A stretch of 64,000 bases of DNA, from positions 4,900,501-4,964,500 of the forward strand of contig OX485808.1 of NCBI GenBank assembly GCA_950295325.1, in the 5' to 3' direction. The notes under the pieces are model-generated. The model was not told the DNA's origin and ran no database searches. It saw only the letters and a program-made list of their open reading frames with translations. The DNA comes from Polytrichum commune (Eukaryota > Streptophyta > Polytrichopsida > Polytrichales > Polytrichaceae). Below are positions 1 to 12,675 of this stretch, one piece after another (the stretch's first letter is position 1; every line of letters begins with the position of its first letter). Made by a program: the position numbers and the translations under genes.

Positions 1-1640
1 CAGCATAAGCTGGGTCGCTTTACTTGGAATAGGGGTCCCTTTAGGAGTCAATGCCTCTCTCAATACCTCCACCACCTGTGCCATACAAAATAAGCCATAG
101 ATCAGATTTGGTTTCAAGTTTTCTTCCAGTACTGGAGGAAGAACAATTGAAGCTACTGCTTGTGATGTCAAGATGTACTGACATTGAGACTAACATGAAC
201 TAATTTCCAGAAGCTGCTCAAAGTAAACAATCTGCAAAATATGCGCATCATGACCAGTCGTGTATGGTCGCATACCTCTCCAGCGGCTTCTGCATTATGA
301 AGAGCAAACCCATAGCTTCTCAAATGTAGCTTCTCTCAAGTGTTAAGGCACGGAGCATATCCTGAGATTCAGACCATTAGCGAATGCTCGTTCTTCATCC
401 ACCCTCTGAGCACAGCCAAATCCTAACATTTATATCCAGATGCGTAGGATAATATCTATGGCGAAAAAGCACAATTTCATGTACTGAAGTTGTCTCCCAA
501 GATTTTTTTTGGAAAATCTTGATTACAACGTCTATTGCAGCCCAATCACACTTTTTGTGTCTCGATTGATGCTTCACAACAAAATCCAATGAAGTCACCT
601 TGCCTCTCCCCGCAGCGAATGTAGTAGGCTTCTATTCTCGGTCAGGGCTTCTATTGAATTTTTGGAGTGGCAATGCAGGAGGTAACCATCTGCAACACAA
701 AGGTGGCAAATATACTGCATACTGGAAGCTCTTAGGTTGCCAATTGGTTTTCCATGCTCTTGCAAACATTGTGTGTACTCTAGCGACCTATGCTATTGCC
801 CGCTATTACTCCTCCTAAACAGATGCAAACTCTCTTATTTCGGCGATTATAGATGCCTCAACCTTAAAGCTTTCCATTTTTTCCCACACGCTGGGCCCTT
901 TCCTTTTCTTGGGGACTCACCCAGATGCGTGCCTATTCATTCCAAGAATTTTGATGGAGAGGCCAAGCATGGTCGTATCAACACTGGCAGTGGTGCTTGA
1001 ATTGGCGCTCAAAAAGTGTCATCCCATGACCCCCTGTGCAACGCGCGCTGAAGTCAACGGATCAGGCCCTCGATCAGGCCAAACTTTTTCTCACAAAACG
1101 CGATTCACCTCAGCATTGAAATTATCAACATCTCCTTCGCCTCTACGCCCTTTCCATCCAAGGTGATTGGCCACTTGCCGCCTCCAATAATAACAAAAAT
1201 TCTGTTGCTCCAGCAGGTCAGCGCGGCATGCGCCTGCAATTCAGAGAAGTGGACAAGGTGCGCAAGAAATTTTCATTCAACAACACCAGGCAGAATGAGA
1301 CTTGATTGCAAGTGGCACGAAACTCCTCCGACTCCAACCATCTGTAATCACAACAACCTCTGTTGCAAATCATGTTTGTGGTCCTGAAAGAAACCCATCC
1401 ATTGTGAATTCATTTGGCGCTCAAGCGCAAAATAATGGGAATGCAAATTCAAAGTGGCCAAGAGTAATGCAACTCCAATTATAATGTTCACCTACTCCAC
1501 TGTGAATGGGAAAAATTGATCTGCAAGGAGAATTGAGCTAGGGCATTGTTGCCAAATTCGGAAGTGTGACTGAACAGCCGTGGCTATCATGGTCATCAAG
1601 TGAGAGCGTGCATGGGCAACATTGAATGAGAACATGCCAC
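1..1640. other. Region with no recognised gene
   Basis: Only short reading frames (up to about 99 codons) occur and none resembles a known family. No tRNA, rRNA or long repeat was recognised. Homology with sequences at 52140-52440 begins near the right edge of this stretch. Confidence 0.5.
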
Positions 1641-2954
1641 ACGCACAAATTATTCATGGTGCGAAGTAACATGATTGACAACGAAGATGACTCTATTGTT
1701 GCGACTGGCATGAATTGTGGGGGAGTTGTGGTGTTGCTTCATTTTTGAGATAGTTCTAAGTCTATATGTAAATCCAAAATGGGCATCATGAGAATTACAG
1801 GCTCCCCCAAGACTACTGCCTCCTTGCAAAGGTGAACGCAAATGACAACCATTGCTTTAGAGGTCACTGAAGATACCATCAGAAGCTCAATGAAAATTTA
1901 TTTTAACAAATTCAATGATATACCTATATCTCCATTAAATCATCTTGGCTTCAAAGTGCATCTCTTTACAATATCCCATGAAAATTTAGAGAAAGATAAT
2001 TTCTTAGAGATGCCATATTATTGGAAACATGACTGCATGATAACAAGAAGTAAAACCTACCTTCCTTCCCTCCCTTGCATCTTCTCTCCTTCCTCTATTT
2101 CTTGCAACTTTCCTCCTTTCTTTCCCTTCCTTCTGACATGATGCATTGAACCTTGCAATGGGTCTTCCCTTGCCCTCATATACATATTTGGTAGTTCTAG
2201 GAAAATACAAGATTGGGAGTATGTGTTCCAAGGAAAAACAAAGACATGTATAAAAAAATGAAATAACCAATGGAAATAATTTTAAAAAAAAACATGCACA
2301 ACTACATTATACAATACTACATTAAAAGCCTTGATTGTCCAATGCATCCTGAGTCAATTTAGTCCTAACGAATATCCTAGAATTATGTACATGTCATTAC
2401 ACCTTGCTCTTATTGGTTGTTGTTATTTAGTTTCTAGACATTTTTAACACTCATGGGCCCACACTAATGATGAGCCCAAAGGGAACAAGACTCAACACAT
2501 TTTGAGAAATTATTCAATATAGCCAAGACGGACTAAATAACCAACAAGAGGAGAGCGGCTCATCATCCACCTACTTGAACTGGATAACAATCATAGCTTA
2601 CTCATGGACATAATCTAGGAACTATGAATGATATTGCATCTCCATGAATGACAAATTGTGACAAGTTTTGAGAACTCTTCTGCTCTTGGATGAGCAATTA
2701 TCTTTGATCAAATGATGCAACTGGCATGTGAGCACTGTCGAGCAAAGAAAAGACTTGGTATCGGTGTTGGAGTTGGAAGAAAAACTGATGAATTGCGTAA
2801 GGAATTGCTTCGATCAAGAATTTTGTCACACAATGAGTAGGGTGTTTGTAGGATAAAACCCACACACATATATATATATACATACAGGTGAAGCGAAACA
2901 AGTCTGCAACCTATGGAAAACTTTAAGCACAGCTATGGCGTATATACTCTGTCA

Positions 2955-3065
2955 TCGTAATCTTCCTCAAAGGCACCTTGGAGTTCACAGATTCAAGATG
3001 GTTGTTGTTGGTGGTCCATCACGGACATGGCTCGCCAATTCCAAAGACAATTATCTGCAATCAGG
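2955..3065 (-). pseudogene. Relic of a DUF247 gene 5' end
   Basis: This stretch aligns with the first codons and 5' flank of the intact DUF247 gene (4890-4975), sharing the segment for the acidic N-terminal part, the region just before the ATG, and the following tract containing ATCTGCAATCA. It is broken by substitutions and indels and has no downstream coding sequence. It lies about 490 bp downstream of the 3' end of the intact gene, suggesting an old tandem duplication of which only this stub survives. An equivalent stub sits at about 16760-16840 in the second duplication copy. Confidence 0.6.
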
Positions 3066-3550
3066 ACCCAATTTAGATCTATATGATTCGGTTCCTAAAT
3101 TGTTGACGGTGAAGAAGGTCTAAGTTATCTACCGGAAAAGTTGTTCCCTCGGTCCAAAGTATGTACATAAAAGAAGTTCAATGCAAGAAACGCAACATCC
3201 CCAACTTACTTGTGATGACCTGCACAGTCCAGCAAACTAAGCCAGCATATTATACACAACATGTTAGAAGAAAATAGGTGCTGTTTATATTGGACATTTT
3301 AATCTACCCCTTCCATGATATCTTCTGACTTCCAAGTCATTCATGGTAGTATGACCCACAATATAGTTTCTACTGAATTGCCACTACTTCTCAATAAAGT
3401 TATGAAATGGAAAGGGAGCATCTCTAATTAGGAGGTACTAATACATTCACAATGAACACAACGTCATCAAGGGGGGAACTCATAGATGATGCATCTAAGA
3501 ATTTGAGATATGGTGAAGTACCTATCGCTTCTTCCTTAACAGTTTGTTGT

Positions 3551-4957
3551 TTAGTGAGGAAACTGTGGCTTCATCCCATTTGAACCAATCACGGCCGTGT
3601 AAGCTTGAATGCATGTGGCGATTGTTACCAAGCTGATTGTCAGAACAGATAGTACAAGCCAAGGTCGAGAGCAGAATGTCTTCTTGAACTCGAACCAGTA
3701 CAAATTTCTCTTTGATTTGGCAAGCTTGTTGATTGTCTTCAAAGTTGTATGTAGCTCCTGTGAGACCAATGGGCAAGGCGTTCCATTTTTTATTCGCTTC
3801 CATATTCTGTGGTCGCCTATTTCATCGTTGTCCAAATGGAGTCTAATAACACCAGAATTAACTAGAAGCTTTATATCATCTTCGGTTTTCACCAAGTCAT
3901 CCATAATCGTTGTGGAAATGTTACTAGCTGGCCGAAATTCTCTGAGATAGAGAACTTCGTAAACTACAAGGTTGCGTAAATTCACTTCTGTCCAATCATC
4001 TACTTCAATTAATGGAATTGTCAAGCACCCATTTTTAAATACAATATCTCCGAGGAAAGCTCGAGATTTTCCGTTGATAGTGACCCCTGCAATATGTAAA
4101 GTACTAGCTGAAGGAATATGTATGTATGGTTTTGGAGCTGCAGGTTGTGTGTCCTTCAATCCACAATAGACGTAGTGCATCACATCCATGTTGTGATGGA
4201 GCCTGTTGAAAACACCATTTGTTGAAACACCTTCTCTAAGCTTCTCAATGTGTTCCTTCCACAAGCGGGAATTATGGTGTTTCGTTGTGACACCAAGAGA
4301 GGTATGAAGATGGATCATTGTAGCATGCCAAAACCGTGTGTCCCATTCTGGTAACTTCATTTCTTCGGAATCACAAACTGTAATGTCCCTCAGCTTCTCA
4401 ATGACCCTTTTCAATAATTGGAAAGGCACTTGATTCTCCACCAGAAGCATGTCTTGCGGCATTGTGAGCGTGTCATCTTTGTTTTCAAATATGTGTCCGA
4501 AAGAAGGAACAAATCGATCGTCCTCGACATGAAGGGTCGTATGACTCATATATTGCAAATATGCAACTAAACATAGAGCATCTAGAGTCAAAAGCCACCT
4601 TATCTCCTCCAGAGTGTAAGGAGGTTGGGAACAATCCGTTACACCATAGTACATGAAGTGTGAACTCTTAGGATCCGGTACCACGCTCTCACAAAATTCA
4701 GTCCATTGAGTCTTGGTGAGACCAAGTTTCTTTGCTACACGGATCTTCACGCTTTCGGTGCGACCGATATCCAACACACGACGGTTGTGTAGCCCAAATC
4801 GCCACTCAATGGGCTCAAAATGCTTTGAGTTGGCCCCATATATATCCGGGACCTTTCTGATAAAGAATTCTGGTGTATGATTATCATCATCTTCTTCTTC
4901 AAGGGCACCTTGGACTTGACAGATCCAATCACTTGTTGTTCGGACCACCGTGGACAT
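3551..4957 (-). CDS. DUF247 (UPF0481) membrane protein, copy 1
   Basis: A 468-residue protein of the plant-specific DUF247/UPF0481 family (Pfam PF03140). Visible hallmarks are an N-terminal stretch ending in R-K-V-P-D-I-Y, the following F-E-P segment, the central V-E-N-Q-V-P-F-Q motif typical of the family, and a single hydrophobic segment near the C-terminus (about residues 438-460, LVLSVLTISLV) with a short tail. The layout predicts a soluble ectodomain anchored by one C-terminal membrane helix. The ATG at 4957 is followed by an uninterrupted frame to TAA; there is no intron, which is usual for the family. Family functions are mostly unknown; some grass members act in self-incompatibility, but nothing here supports that role. 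It is about 90% identical over the first 110 residues to the copy at 20485-21891, with differences concentrated in the middle. Confidence 0.9.
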   Translation of the reverse strand: MSTVVRTTSDWICQVQGALEEEDDDNHTPEFFIRKVPDIYGANSKHFEPIEWRFGLHNRRVLDIGRTESVKIRVAKKLGLTKTQWTEFCESVVPDPKSSHFMYYGVTDCSQPPYTLEEIRWLLTLDALCLVAYLQYMSHTTLHVEDDRFVPSFGHIFENKDDTLTMPQDMLLVENQVPFQLLKRVIEKLRDITVCDSEEMKLPEWDTRFWHATMIHLHTSLGVTTKHHNSRLWKEHIEKLREGVSTNGVFNRLHHNMDVMHYVYCGLKDTQPAAPKPYIHIPSASTLHIAGVTINGKSRAFLGDIVFKNGCLTIPLIEVDDWTEVNLRNLVVYEVLYLREFRPASNISTTIMDDLVKTEDDIKLLVNSGVIRLHLDNDEIGDHRIWKRIKNGTPCPLVSQELHTTLKTINKLAKSKRNLYWFEFKKTFCSRPWLVLSVLTISLVTIATCIQAYTAVIGSNGMKPQFPH

Positions 4958-6460
4958 GATGGATTAATCTGCAATCAAGTTACATCCTGCAAAATGATCA
5001 TGGCAGATATCTGACAACCTGAGCCTATCTAGATGCGCATACACAAATCAATCAGCAAACATGTGTTGACTGCGAGAGATCAGTCGGGGACAAGGTGAAG
5101 AGTCGGATGAGTAAGTAGCATTATTCTTACACACTGTACAGGAGGTGCTTTGGAGGTGGCCTAGGATTAGCAAAATTGCAGCATTTGTCTAGGAGGAAAC
5201 CTTGAATAATCGAACCATGGAGCAATGAAACCAAGCTTCTAAGTAGGAGCGGATATAGATCTGGGATGATTGTTTAGTGGTAAGAATCTGGGAACGAACT
5301 TATCTGACAGTAGATTTAATCGTATTTGACAAGTAGTTGATACGACGAAGGAGACTATGAACTAGATAAGCAACGAGAGGAAAGTGGATGGCTAGCCGCT
5401 CTCGAGTTGGTTATTAGCTCATGGATAGAATCTGAGATTTATGGATGATATCGTGGCTTTCATGGATGTAAGATTGTGACAAGTTATGATCTAACCCTTC
5501 ACCTCTTGGATGAGCAACCAATTATGAGCACTTGGAGCTCTAGAGGTTCTAGTGGATAGGGTACATCAGTCCCTCACCATGTCTAAAGTTGCAGGTTCAC
5601 ATCATTTTACAATCTCATACTTGTCGATTTGGAATGCGTTTGAGTGACGATGTAAGATGCTTTCAACTCTTAATCAAAGCCCTCTTTAGAGTTGAGGGTT
5701 CGGACTTGCAATTGTTGGGTATTTGATACTTGGATTTTACAAGATTTCACTCATCAAAATTTTGGAGAACTTGATCAATCTTCAAATTCTCCATAGATTG
5801 AACAAGTATAGGGTGGTCCTTCTTACATGTCAAATTATATTAAGGGGGAATGATACTTATAAAACAAAGGAGATGAGCTCATGACATATCAAAGCATGCT
5901 TAAATGCATGGATGGTTTGGGGTCCACAAAACGAGAGCTTGAACTCTCAACATTCCTAAGCGACCGCCATGAGACAACGTTCATGAAGAGCCTGTCTTAA
6001 ACTTTCCACATGGGTTTCATCAAGATACCATCTTAACGCTATAAGCAAAATATTAAGTAGTTGAAGGCCCCAAGTGGAAAGCTCAAATGTAAAGTGAACA
6101 ATCATGACTAAGAAACACCCTTCCGCTAATGAGAATCTGAACTGCCTCGTTGGAGCTCTCAACCTCTCTAGTGTAAATGTTGCCTTTAGCCTCACATCGA
6201 TCTCCTTTGAAATGCACATGACTGGCAGGACACCAAGGCCCCCCTGAAGGCTGTCAAGCTATACATGGACGTGAGAGCTATGGACACCCAAAACCTCCTT
6301 GAAAACACACGCCCTTCGTTAGCGAGCCGCCACAACATGCCATATTATTCAACACAATATTGAACGAGTAAGACAGATCAGGGTTCCAGACTCAAGCACC
6401 TCACTGAAGGGCCAAAGCAGAGGCCCTGATGAAACGTTCTGCCAAATGAACGTCCTTAAG

Positions 6461-6900
6461 TTCCAGACTCCTCACGATTTGTTGTTCGAGCATCCGTTGC
6501 CAAGTGCAATTACGACAGCCGCGGCAGCAGATCATTGAAAGTTCCACTCTCGCACACACTTGACTTGCGGGGGTTAATAAGTGCCCTCAGAGCACATACT
6601 CAAAAGTTACAGACTCCTCAGGGTTTGTTGTTCGAGCATCCGTTGCCAAGTGCAATTGCGACAGCCGCGGCAGCAGATCATTGAAAGTTCCACTCTCGCA
6701 CACACTTGACTTGCGGGGGTTAATAAGTGCCCTCAGAGCACATACTCAAAAGTTACAGACTCCTCAGGGTTTGTTGTTCGAGCATCCGTTGCCAAGTGCA
6801 ATCGCGACTGCCGCGGCAGCAGATCATTGAAAGTTCCACTCTTCCACACACTTGACTTGCGTGGGTTAATAAGTGCACTGATGAGAGCACATACTCACAT
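6461..6900. repeat. 146-bp tandem repeat, three units
   Basis: The marker GTTGTTCGAG recurs at 6481, 6627 and 6773, exactly 146 bp apart. Units share the GCATCCGTTGCCAAGTGCAA tract and a GCCGCGGCAGCAG segment. The orthologous place in the second duplication copy has two units. Confidence 0.9.
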
Positions 6901-6996
6901 TTCTAGATTCCACACAAGCCTACTTGCCACTGATGATGCAGATCAATCCTCTGATACTAAATTCAAGTTCTAAGAAGTCGGCCACTTCATACTTGG

Positions 6997-7017
6997 GAGA
7001 GAGAGAGAGAGAGAGAC
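6997..7017. repeat. GA microsatellite
   Basis: A short run of GA dinucleotides; a shorter GA-rich run sits at the equivalent place near 23796 in the second duplication copy. Confidence 0.8.
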
Positions 7018-7047
7018 CAGGCGATTGATCTAAATCCTTAACTCTAA

Positions 7048-8216
7048 GAAGCTGACGCTAACCGCTCCCCTACGAACAAACTTTCGGGGTAAGGAATGAA
7101 GGCAAGACAAGGGCCGCTGCCCGCCACCCTCCAGCAGCCCCGAGGAAAAAAACATTCGATTATGCTTTTAATCCCACCGAAAATTCGCTGCTCGTCCTGC
7201 CCGATTTCAAAAAAAACTTTGGCACAGGTCATCTTGTTCACAAAACTCATATTGAGTGTATGTCAACTTCAAGGTCCAAAATCCAATGTGTATATGTTCA
7301 CTTTCACTTAATAAATAAAAAATTGATTGGGTTTTTAAATTCTTAATCGAAACCGTCAATAAAGTGTGTAATCATCTTGGAAGTAAGAAATATGAAAAAA
7401 AAATCCTCATTAGCAATGAGGTGATGCATTCTTAGACTTATCATTTGAAAGGGCTTTTTTCATTTTATAATTGACTTTAGGAAAATGCTTTTCTTTTAGC
7501 TTTTTAAATTTTAATATTCAATTATTGTCCTCTCCTTTCACAAACATTCATACACATTCAAAGTAATTAAGAGTGATTGAATGTATGTAATTCAAGCTAA
7601 TTATGTAAAATGTGCTTAGTTACATTTAATCACGAATAATTAGTTTGAATGTGTGAATAAATCAGCAAATGCGCTTACCTGAAGGGAAATGCGCTTAATT
7701 ACTTATAATCACACTTAAATTAGCTTGAATGTGTATGAATATTTGTGACAGGTGAGGACATAAATGAAATTTAAATAAAAAAAGAAAGATAAACTAAGCA
7801 GATTTTCTTGAGTTTGATTATAAAATGACAAAAGCCCTTTCAAATGATAAGTCTAAAAATATATCACCTCATTGCTAATGAGGGATTTTTTTTCCATATT
7901 TCTTGCTTCCAAGTTTGTTACATACTTTATTGACAGTTTCACTTCAGGAATGAAAGCCCAATTAATTGCGTATTTATTGAGTGGAAGTGAACATGTATAT
8001 TGGACTTTGGACTTTGAAGTTGAGATACACTCAATATAGATTTTGTGGACAAGGCAACATTCAAGAATGCAAGGACAAGGTTTCTTTTTGTTCTTTTTTG
8101 AAGTTGGACAGGTCGGACAACATTTTTGGTCAAATTAAAAAAAAAAACTGAGAATTTTTTGTCAGGGGTTGCCCAAGAGTCACTTCCCTGAAAGTTCACA
8201 GGGAAAGGGTTAGCAT
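7048..8216. mobile_element. Foldback (long inverted repeat) element 1
   Basis: Two arms of about 400 bp face each other: the left arm (7048-7460) and the right arm (7800-8216) are imperfect reverse complements. Paired landmarks include the AATGAGGTGAT tract near 7420 with its mirror near 7860, the CCGTCAATAAAG tract near 7350 with its mirror near 7930, and terminal GCTAACC (7050s) with GGTTAGC near 8197. The core (7470-7800) is itself AT-rich and palindromic. No transposase frame is visible, so it is non-autonomous. The left arm belongs to the segmental duplication and recurs at 23853-24127. Exact ends and target duplication are uncertain. Confidence 0.75.
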
Positions 8217-8221
8217 CCCTT

Positions 8222-9190
8222 GGACCGAAACCCAGCAAACATTAAACACCCCCCTACAAACTTTTGGGGGTGTTAGATCCGGGCGGGGGCAGCTCTCCCA
8301 GGATATTTGTAGAACCCAACTGAAAACTATTGCCCGCCTCGCCCAACTTCGAAAAAAAAATATTGCCCTTGTAATTTTTTGAAGGCCGCTTGACTACAAA
8401 TCCCATATTGAGCGCACTTCACCTTCAAGGTCCAATACCAATATATATGTTCACTTGCATTGAGTAAATAAGCAATTGATTGGGATTTCATTATCAAAGC
8501 GAAACCGTCAATAAAGCATGTAATCGACTTGGAAGTCAAAAATATTACAAAACCCACACTAGCACTGAGGTTATAATTTGTGACTTACAATTTGAAATTG
8601 TCTTTGTCATTCTAAAATGACACTTAAATTAGTGTGCTGATTTAGTATGCATATTTTATTATATTTTATGTCATGTTTATTACATTTAATCATACTCAAT
8701 TAGTTTGAATACATCTGAATACATGTGAAAATAGATGACATTACTTAAAATATAATAAACTATACATATTAAACCAACACACTAATTTAAGTGTCATTTT
8801 AGGATGACAAAGACAATTTCAAATTGTGAGTCACAAAAATTATAACCTCAGTGCTAGTGAGGGTTCTGTAATATTTTTGACTTCCAAATCAATTACATGT
8901 TTTATTGATAGTTTCACTTTGATGATGGTATCCTAGTCAATTCTTTATTTACTTAATGAAAGTGAACATACATATTGGACTTTGGACCTTGAAGGTGAAG
9001 TGCACTCAATATGAGATTTGTAGTCAAGCGGCCTTCAAAAATACAAGGGCAATATTTTTTTCGAAGTTGGGCAAGGCAAGCAGAAGTTTTCGGTCGGGTT
9101 CAGAAATTTCCCGGGAGGGCTGCCCCTGCCCGGATGTGACACCCCCGAACGTTCGTAGGGGGTGTTTAATGTCTGCCCCGAAACCCTGAT
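8222..9190. mobile_element. Foldback element 2
   Basis: A second, better preserved member of the same family lies directly beside the first. The left arm (8226-8634) and right arm (8770-9190) are near-complete reverse complements, both ending in CATTAAACACC-type sequence with a short CCCCTACGAAC/GGGGGTGT stem at each tip. Only about 135 bp of AT-rich sequence separates the arms, so a single strand could fold into a hairpin of about 400 bp. No coding capacity is seen. Confidence 0.85.
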
Positions 9191-9360
9191 CCTAGAATAG
9201 AAAATACATTCCTGACTCAGATACAGTAGTATACTGCTAACATGCATGCACTGCTGCAAGTGCCACTTTTGGGGATGGGTTAAACCCTAAACCCGACACA
9301 GGTGATCGCTTTATATTAATTAATTTAACCAGAGTAACCTGGCCTCATCATAAATGTTGA

Positions 9361-9860
9361 GGGCCACTTCACACACGAGCCAAGAGCCGTGACCATGAAA
9401 TTGTGAGAGCCCAAATGAAAGTGCCCAAAGGCCGTCCCAACACACCTCCAAACTCATGTAGTGTGGTCGCAAACTCTCAAGTGTAGTGTGAAGTCATATG
9501 TGACCGGGCCCTCAACCAAATACTATTTCAATGAATTTTTAATCATGCGGGTCTTCACACATGATATAAATAGAATAAATCAACGGTTGCGAGCATTCAG
9601 AGTGCCATGGTCTCCCGATTTTGTGTTAGGCATGTCTTCAGAAGGTGGTTCTTGAAAATAGTCCAAGTGACCATGAAACATGATCCAATCGATGCCATGT
9701 AGGAATCCATGTAGACTTTATCTCCATCTTGCAATTGCATACTCCGTTGGTCCCTCAAGTGTAGTGTGAAGTGAACTTGGACCGGCTCTGCTTTTTCCAC
9801 CAATGAGAGTGCTTGAAGTGTAATGGTGGCAGGCTCTCAGTCTCATGTGTGAAGTGGCCC
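9361..9860. mobile_element. 500-bp MITE, PIF/Harbinger type
   Basis: Terminal inverted repeats begin GGGCCACTTCACACA on the left and end with the matching complement at 9860. Flanking triplets are TGA and TAA, compatible with a TAA target site with one later mutation. Three further elements with GGGCC termini and TAA flanks lie in this window. The PIF/Harbinger assignment rests on the 3-bp TAA target site and G-rich ends. Confidence 0.7.
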
Positions 9861-9944
9861 TAAGTCATGCAAGATTTTCTTACCAAAATGGCAACATGTA
9901 TTGTTTCCATGACCCCCTCAAAGGCATCCCCATATTTTTCATTG

Positions 9945-10345
9945 GGGATGTTAACGTTCCCCTACAAGCTTTTGGGGGGCGGAGCTGGGGCCCGTAATCC
10001 ACAACCCTCGGGCAACCGCAAAACATAATTATTGTGCATGTCCCAAAAAACATTGCCCGTCCTATCCAACTTCAAAAAAGAAGGTTACTTTTGCAGTCTT
10101 GATGGTCGTCTTATTTACAAAACCCAAATTGAGTGCACCTCACATTCAAAGCCAAAAATTCAATGTATATGTTCACCTCCATTGAGTAACTAAGCAATCG
10201 GTTGTGATTCATCCCTGAAGCAAAACCGTCAATAAAGCATGTAATTAACTTGGAAGTTTGAAATATGAAATAATTCTCAATGTGAGCAATGAGGTGAAAA
10301 TTTTCGTGACTTACCATTTGAAAAAGCCTTTGTCATTTAAAATTG
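9945..10345. mobile_element. Foldback element, single arm
   Basis: This stretch matches the left arms of the two complete foldback elements (the CCCCTACAAGCTTTTGGGG tip, the CCGTCAATAAAGCATG tract, the GAGCAATGAGGTGA tract) in the same order, but no facing right arm follows. It is a half element, truncated on the right. Confidence 0.7.
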
Positions 10346-11081
10346 AACTTACAATATTGTGTCGATTTTAGCTAATTCATTTTTGTAATATTTTGGTTGA
10401 CATTTCCTGCTTTCACAACTATTTACACACAAATGTTGATAAATGAAGAACATGCACAATTGGATGCTTTAATGTCTAGTCTAACAATAAACTTGTTCCA
10501 TGAAGTCCCTTGATGGTGCACTAAACAATGCTATTATATTGAACCACAATAATTTTCTAGAGCCCAATGCTAATTCATCACCTTTCCACACTATTTGGTT
10601 TTCTTATCAAGGTAACAAAAATAAACATGTTATATTTTTCAATGTGGTTGCCATACGGATTGATGAACAAAGTTATAAGTTTTTGTGATAAGTTATGACC
10701 CAAGGTCATTTGCATGGGTATAGAGGCAGCCTATTCACGAAGGCAAGCCTTATTGCACATATCAGTGTAGAAGTCCCCTACCAAGTCTGATGGTTTACAA
10801 AAGTGTAGGATTCATTTACCAACATCTTTGTTCATGGTTGCAGACTAAGTTAAGAAGGCACAATATTGTTGTTTGTATCAGCAAAAATTCGGATGGCTGT
10901 TTTAAAGAGTGAATTGTTGCAGTAAATATATAATGTGGTAAGTTAAGTCTTGTGTCTTTTTTAATCCATCAGCATCCAAAGGAGTAAAACTTATGTGCAT
11001 GATGCTCCTCGTGTATTTCTGCTCTGGTGATGCTGAGCTGTGAATGTAATACAATTGGACCAATTTAGGTTGATTGCTTAA
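10346..11081. other. Intergenic, nothing recognised
   Basis: AT-rich sequence with one 62-codon frame (10500-10688) that resembles no known family. I see no repeat structure or RNA gene here. Confidence 0.5.
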
Positions 11082-12469
11082 GGGCCACTTTACACTTGGG
11101 GCCGGATTGAGGGCCGGCCGGAACTCTCAAAATTTGAACCAATAGGATCGCTCGATTTTATCAAATCGGGCCCAAGGGCTTTATACTTGGGGCCGGCCCG
11201 AACACTCACCTATCCCATGTGGCGTCTTAGGTGGCACAATTTTGGCGCCAAACCATCGGGCCCTAGATGAGATTTCGGGACGAGCTTTTCCTCGTCCCGA
11301 ACTCCCATCTAGGGCCCGATGGGGCTCCTCCGTTGGATTGTTCCAATCTTGTCCGTCAATCAATAGGAGGGGTAAAAGCATTTCCTCTCCTCCTTACTAC
11401 TCTCCCCTCCACCTTCCCCTTCTCACCTTCCACCTTCCCCTTAATTATTTTTTCATAGAATTAGTGTTAGACATAAATGCGCCACCACCTTCCCTACTAC
11501 CATGTCCCTTCTCTTTTTCTCATTGTTAAATTTTTTTCATATCCTTCCTAACACTAAATTCGTGCATGTAACTTTCACATATTACCATGGATGATATTTA
11601 GTGTTTGATTTTACATTTAATGTTACTTACTTTCATAGGGTTAGTGATATTTAGTCTAGTGATCGTATTTATAGTATCTCACACTAAATATCATGTTTAG
11701 TGTAGTGACTCCACAATTTTAACCATAACAAACACATTCCAAAAATAAGCCAAAGATAGTTTCCAAGTGGAACCATGCTCAAAAGTTTACACACACTTAG
11801 ATCCAACAATAATGTAAACTTATACTATGGTTAGAATTTTTTTTTTAATAAAACCTCTTATCTATAAAGAGAAAGTTAATTGAGGCTTTAGAAAGGTTGA
11901 TTAAGTCTATAAATTTATGTAGCTTGAAAAATAAAAAGCACGACAACAATGTTGGCGCAATGCCTACTTACAATCAATAACCCACACCAAAATATATGCT
12001 CAATGTCGTCATGTTCCCGAACGGAATGAAGCCAATTAATATCTACAAACATAGATTACTCTATAATGAATATTGTATCATTGCAACTCTGGTTTTTTTT
12101 TTTGTTACCGGGTACATCGGTTATTCCATTGTACATGGTAGGTGAATTTATATGAGCATTTTGACACCGGAATTAGATTCAAAGGGCTCGATATAGTCTA
12201 ATGGGACCCAAGGTTGACCCCCTAACCATAAGCCTATAGAGATCATCCCCCATAGTAAAAGCCGTGTAACTAATGCTCAAGAGCACCGGGCATTGACCAC
12301 GGTAAGTTCCATGAAACTTAACCCTCAAGACCATCGGGCCCTAGAATCAGGCCTCACCACTTTACATGCGACAAGGTTGGGCCGGAAAAAAGTCCATAAA
12401 GTGCGTCCCGATTGAGGCCTCAATCGGGCCGGTGCTCCGGCCGGCCCTAGGCCGTGTATAAAGTGGCCC
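11082..12469. mobile_element. 1.4-kb non-autonomous element, TAA target site
   Basis: The left end starts GGGCCACTTTACACTTGG and the right end is its approximate complement, ending at 12469. Perfect TAA triplets flank both sides (11079-11081 and 12470-12472), the PIF/Harbinger target length. A second GGGCTTTATACTTGGGG-like motif near 11167 suggests nested or internally repeated ends. There is no transposase frame inside; at 1388 bp it is long for a MITE and may contain captured sequence. Confidence 0.7.
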
Positions 12470-12515
12470 TAAGTTGGGACTGGTTTTCCTGCATAGTGGT
12501 TGTGCTTGCTTCTAA

Positions 12516-12675
12516 GGGCCGGTTTACACTAATAACCATGAAGTCAGATGAAGTCGGACCATGGAAGATGGCGTTTGTCAATGGTCCGACTTCATGGTCC
12601 GACTTCCATGATCTGACTTTATTAAAAAAATTAGTTTTGAGAGCTATCATGGGCTCCTCACTAGGTGTAAACCGA
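12516..12675. mobile_element. Small MITE with GGGCCGG terminus
   Basis: The left end (GGGCCGGTTTACACTA, preceded by TAA at 12513) matches the terminus of the MITE at 29434. The right end near 12668 retains only GGTGTAAACCG and lacks the last bases and the second TAA. The interior has repeated AAGTCGGACC/GGTCCGACTT inverted motifs. Confidence 0.6.

Larger units (their letters stand above)
1700..7330. repeat. Segmental duplication, copy 1 (with DUF247 gene)
   Basis: Long stretches here match 14450-24130 in the same order and orientation: the 1840-2340 segment matches 14470-15120, 2880-3125 matches 16690-16890, 3541-7300 matches 20477-24125. The copy contains an intact DUF247 gene, its upstream region, a 146-bp tandem repeat and the left arm of a foldback element. 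Copy 1 retains about 400 bp (3135-3540) that is replaced by a copia fragment in copy 2. A shorter related piece also occurs at 52140-52440, so the left part of the unit is a dispersed repeat. Confidence 0.85.
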
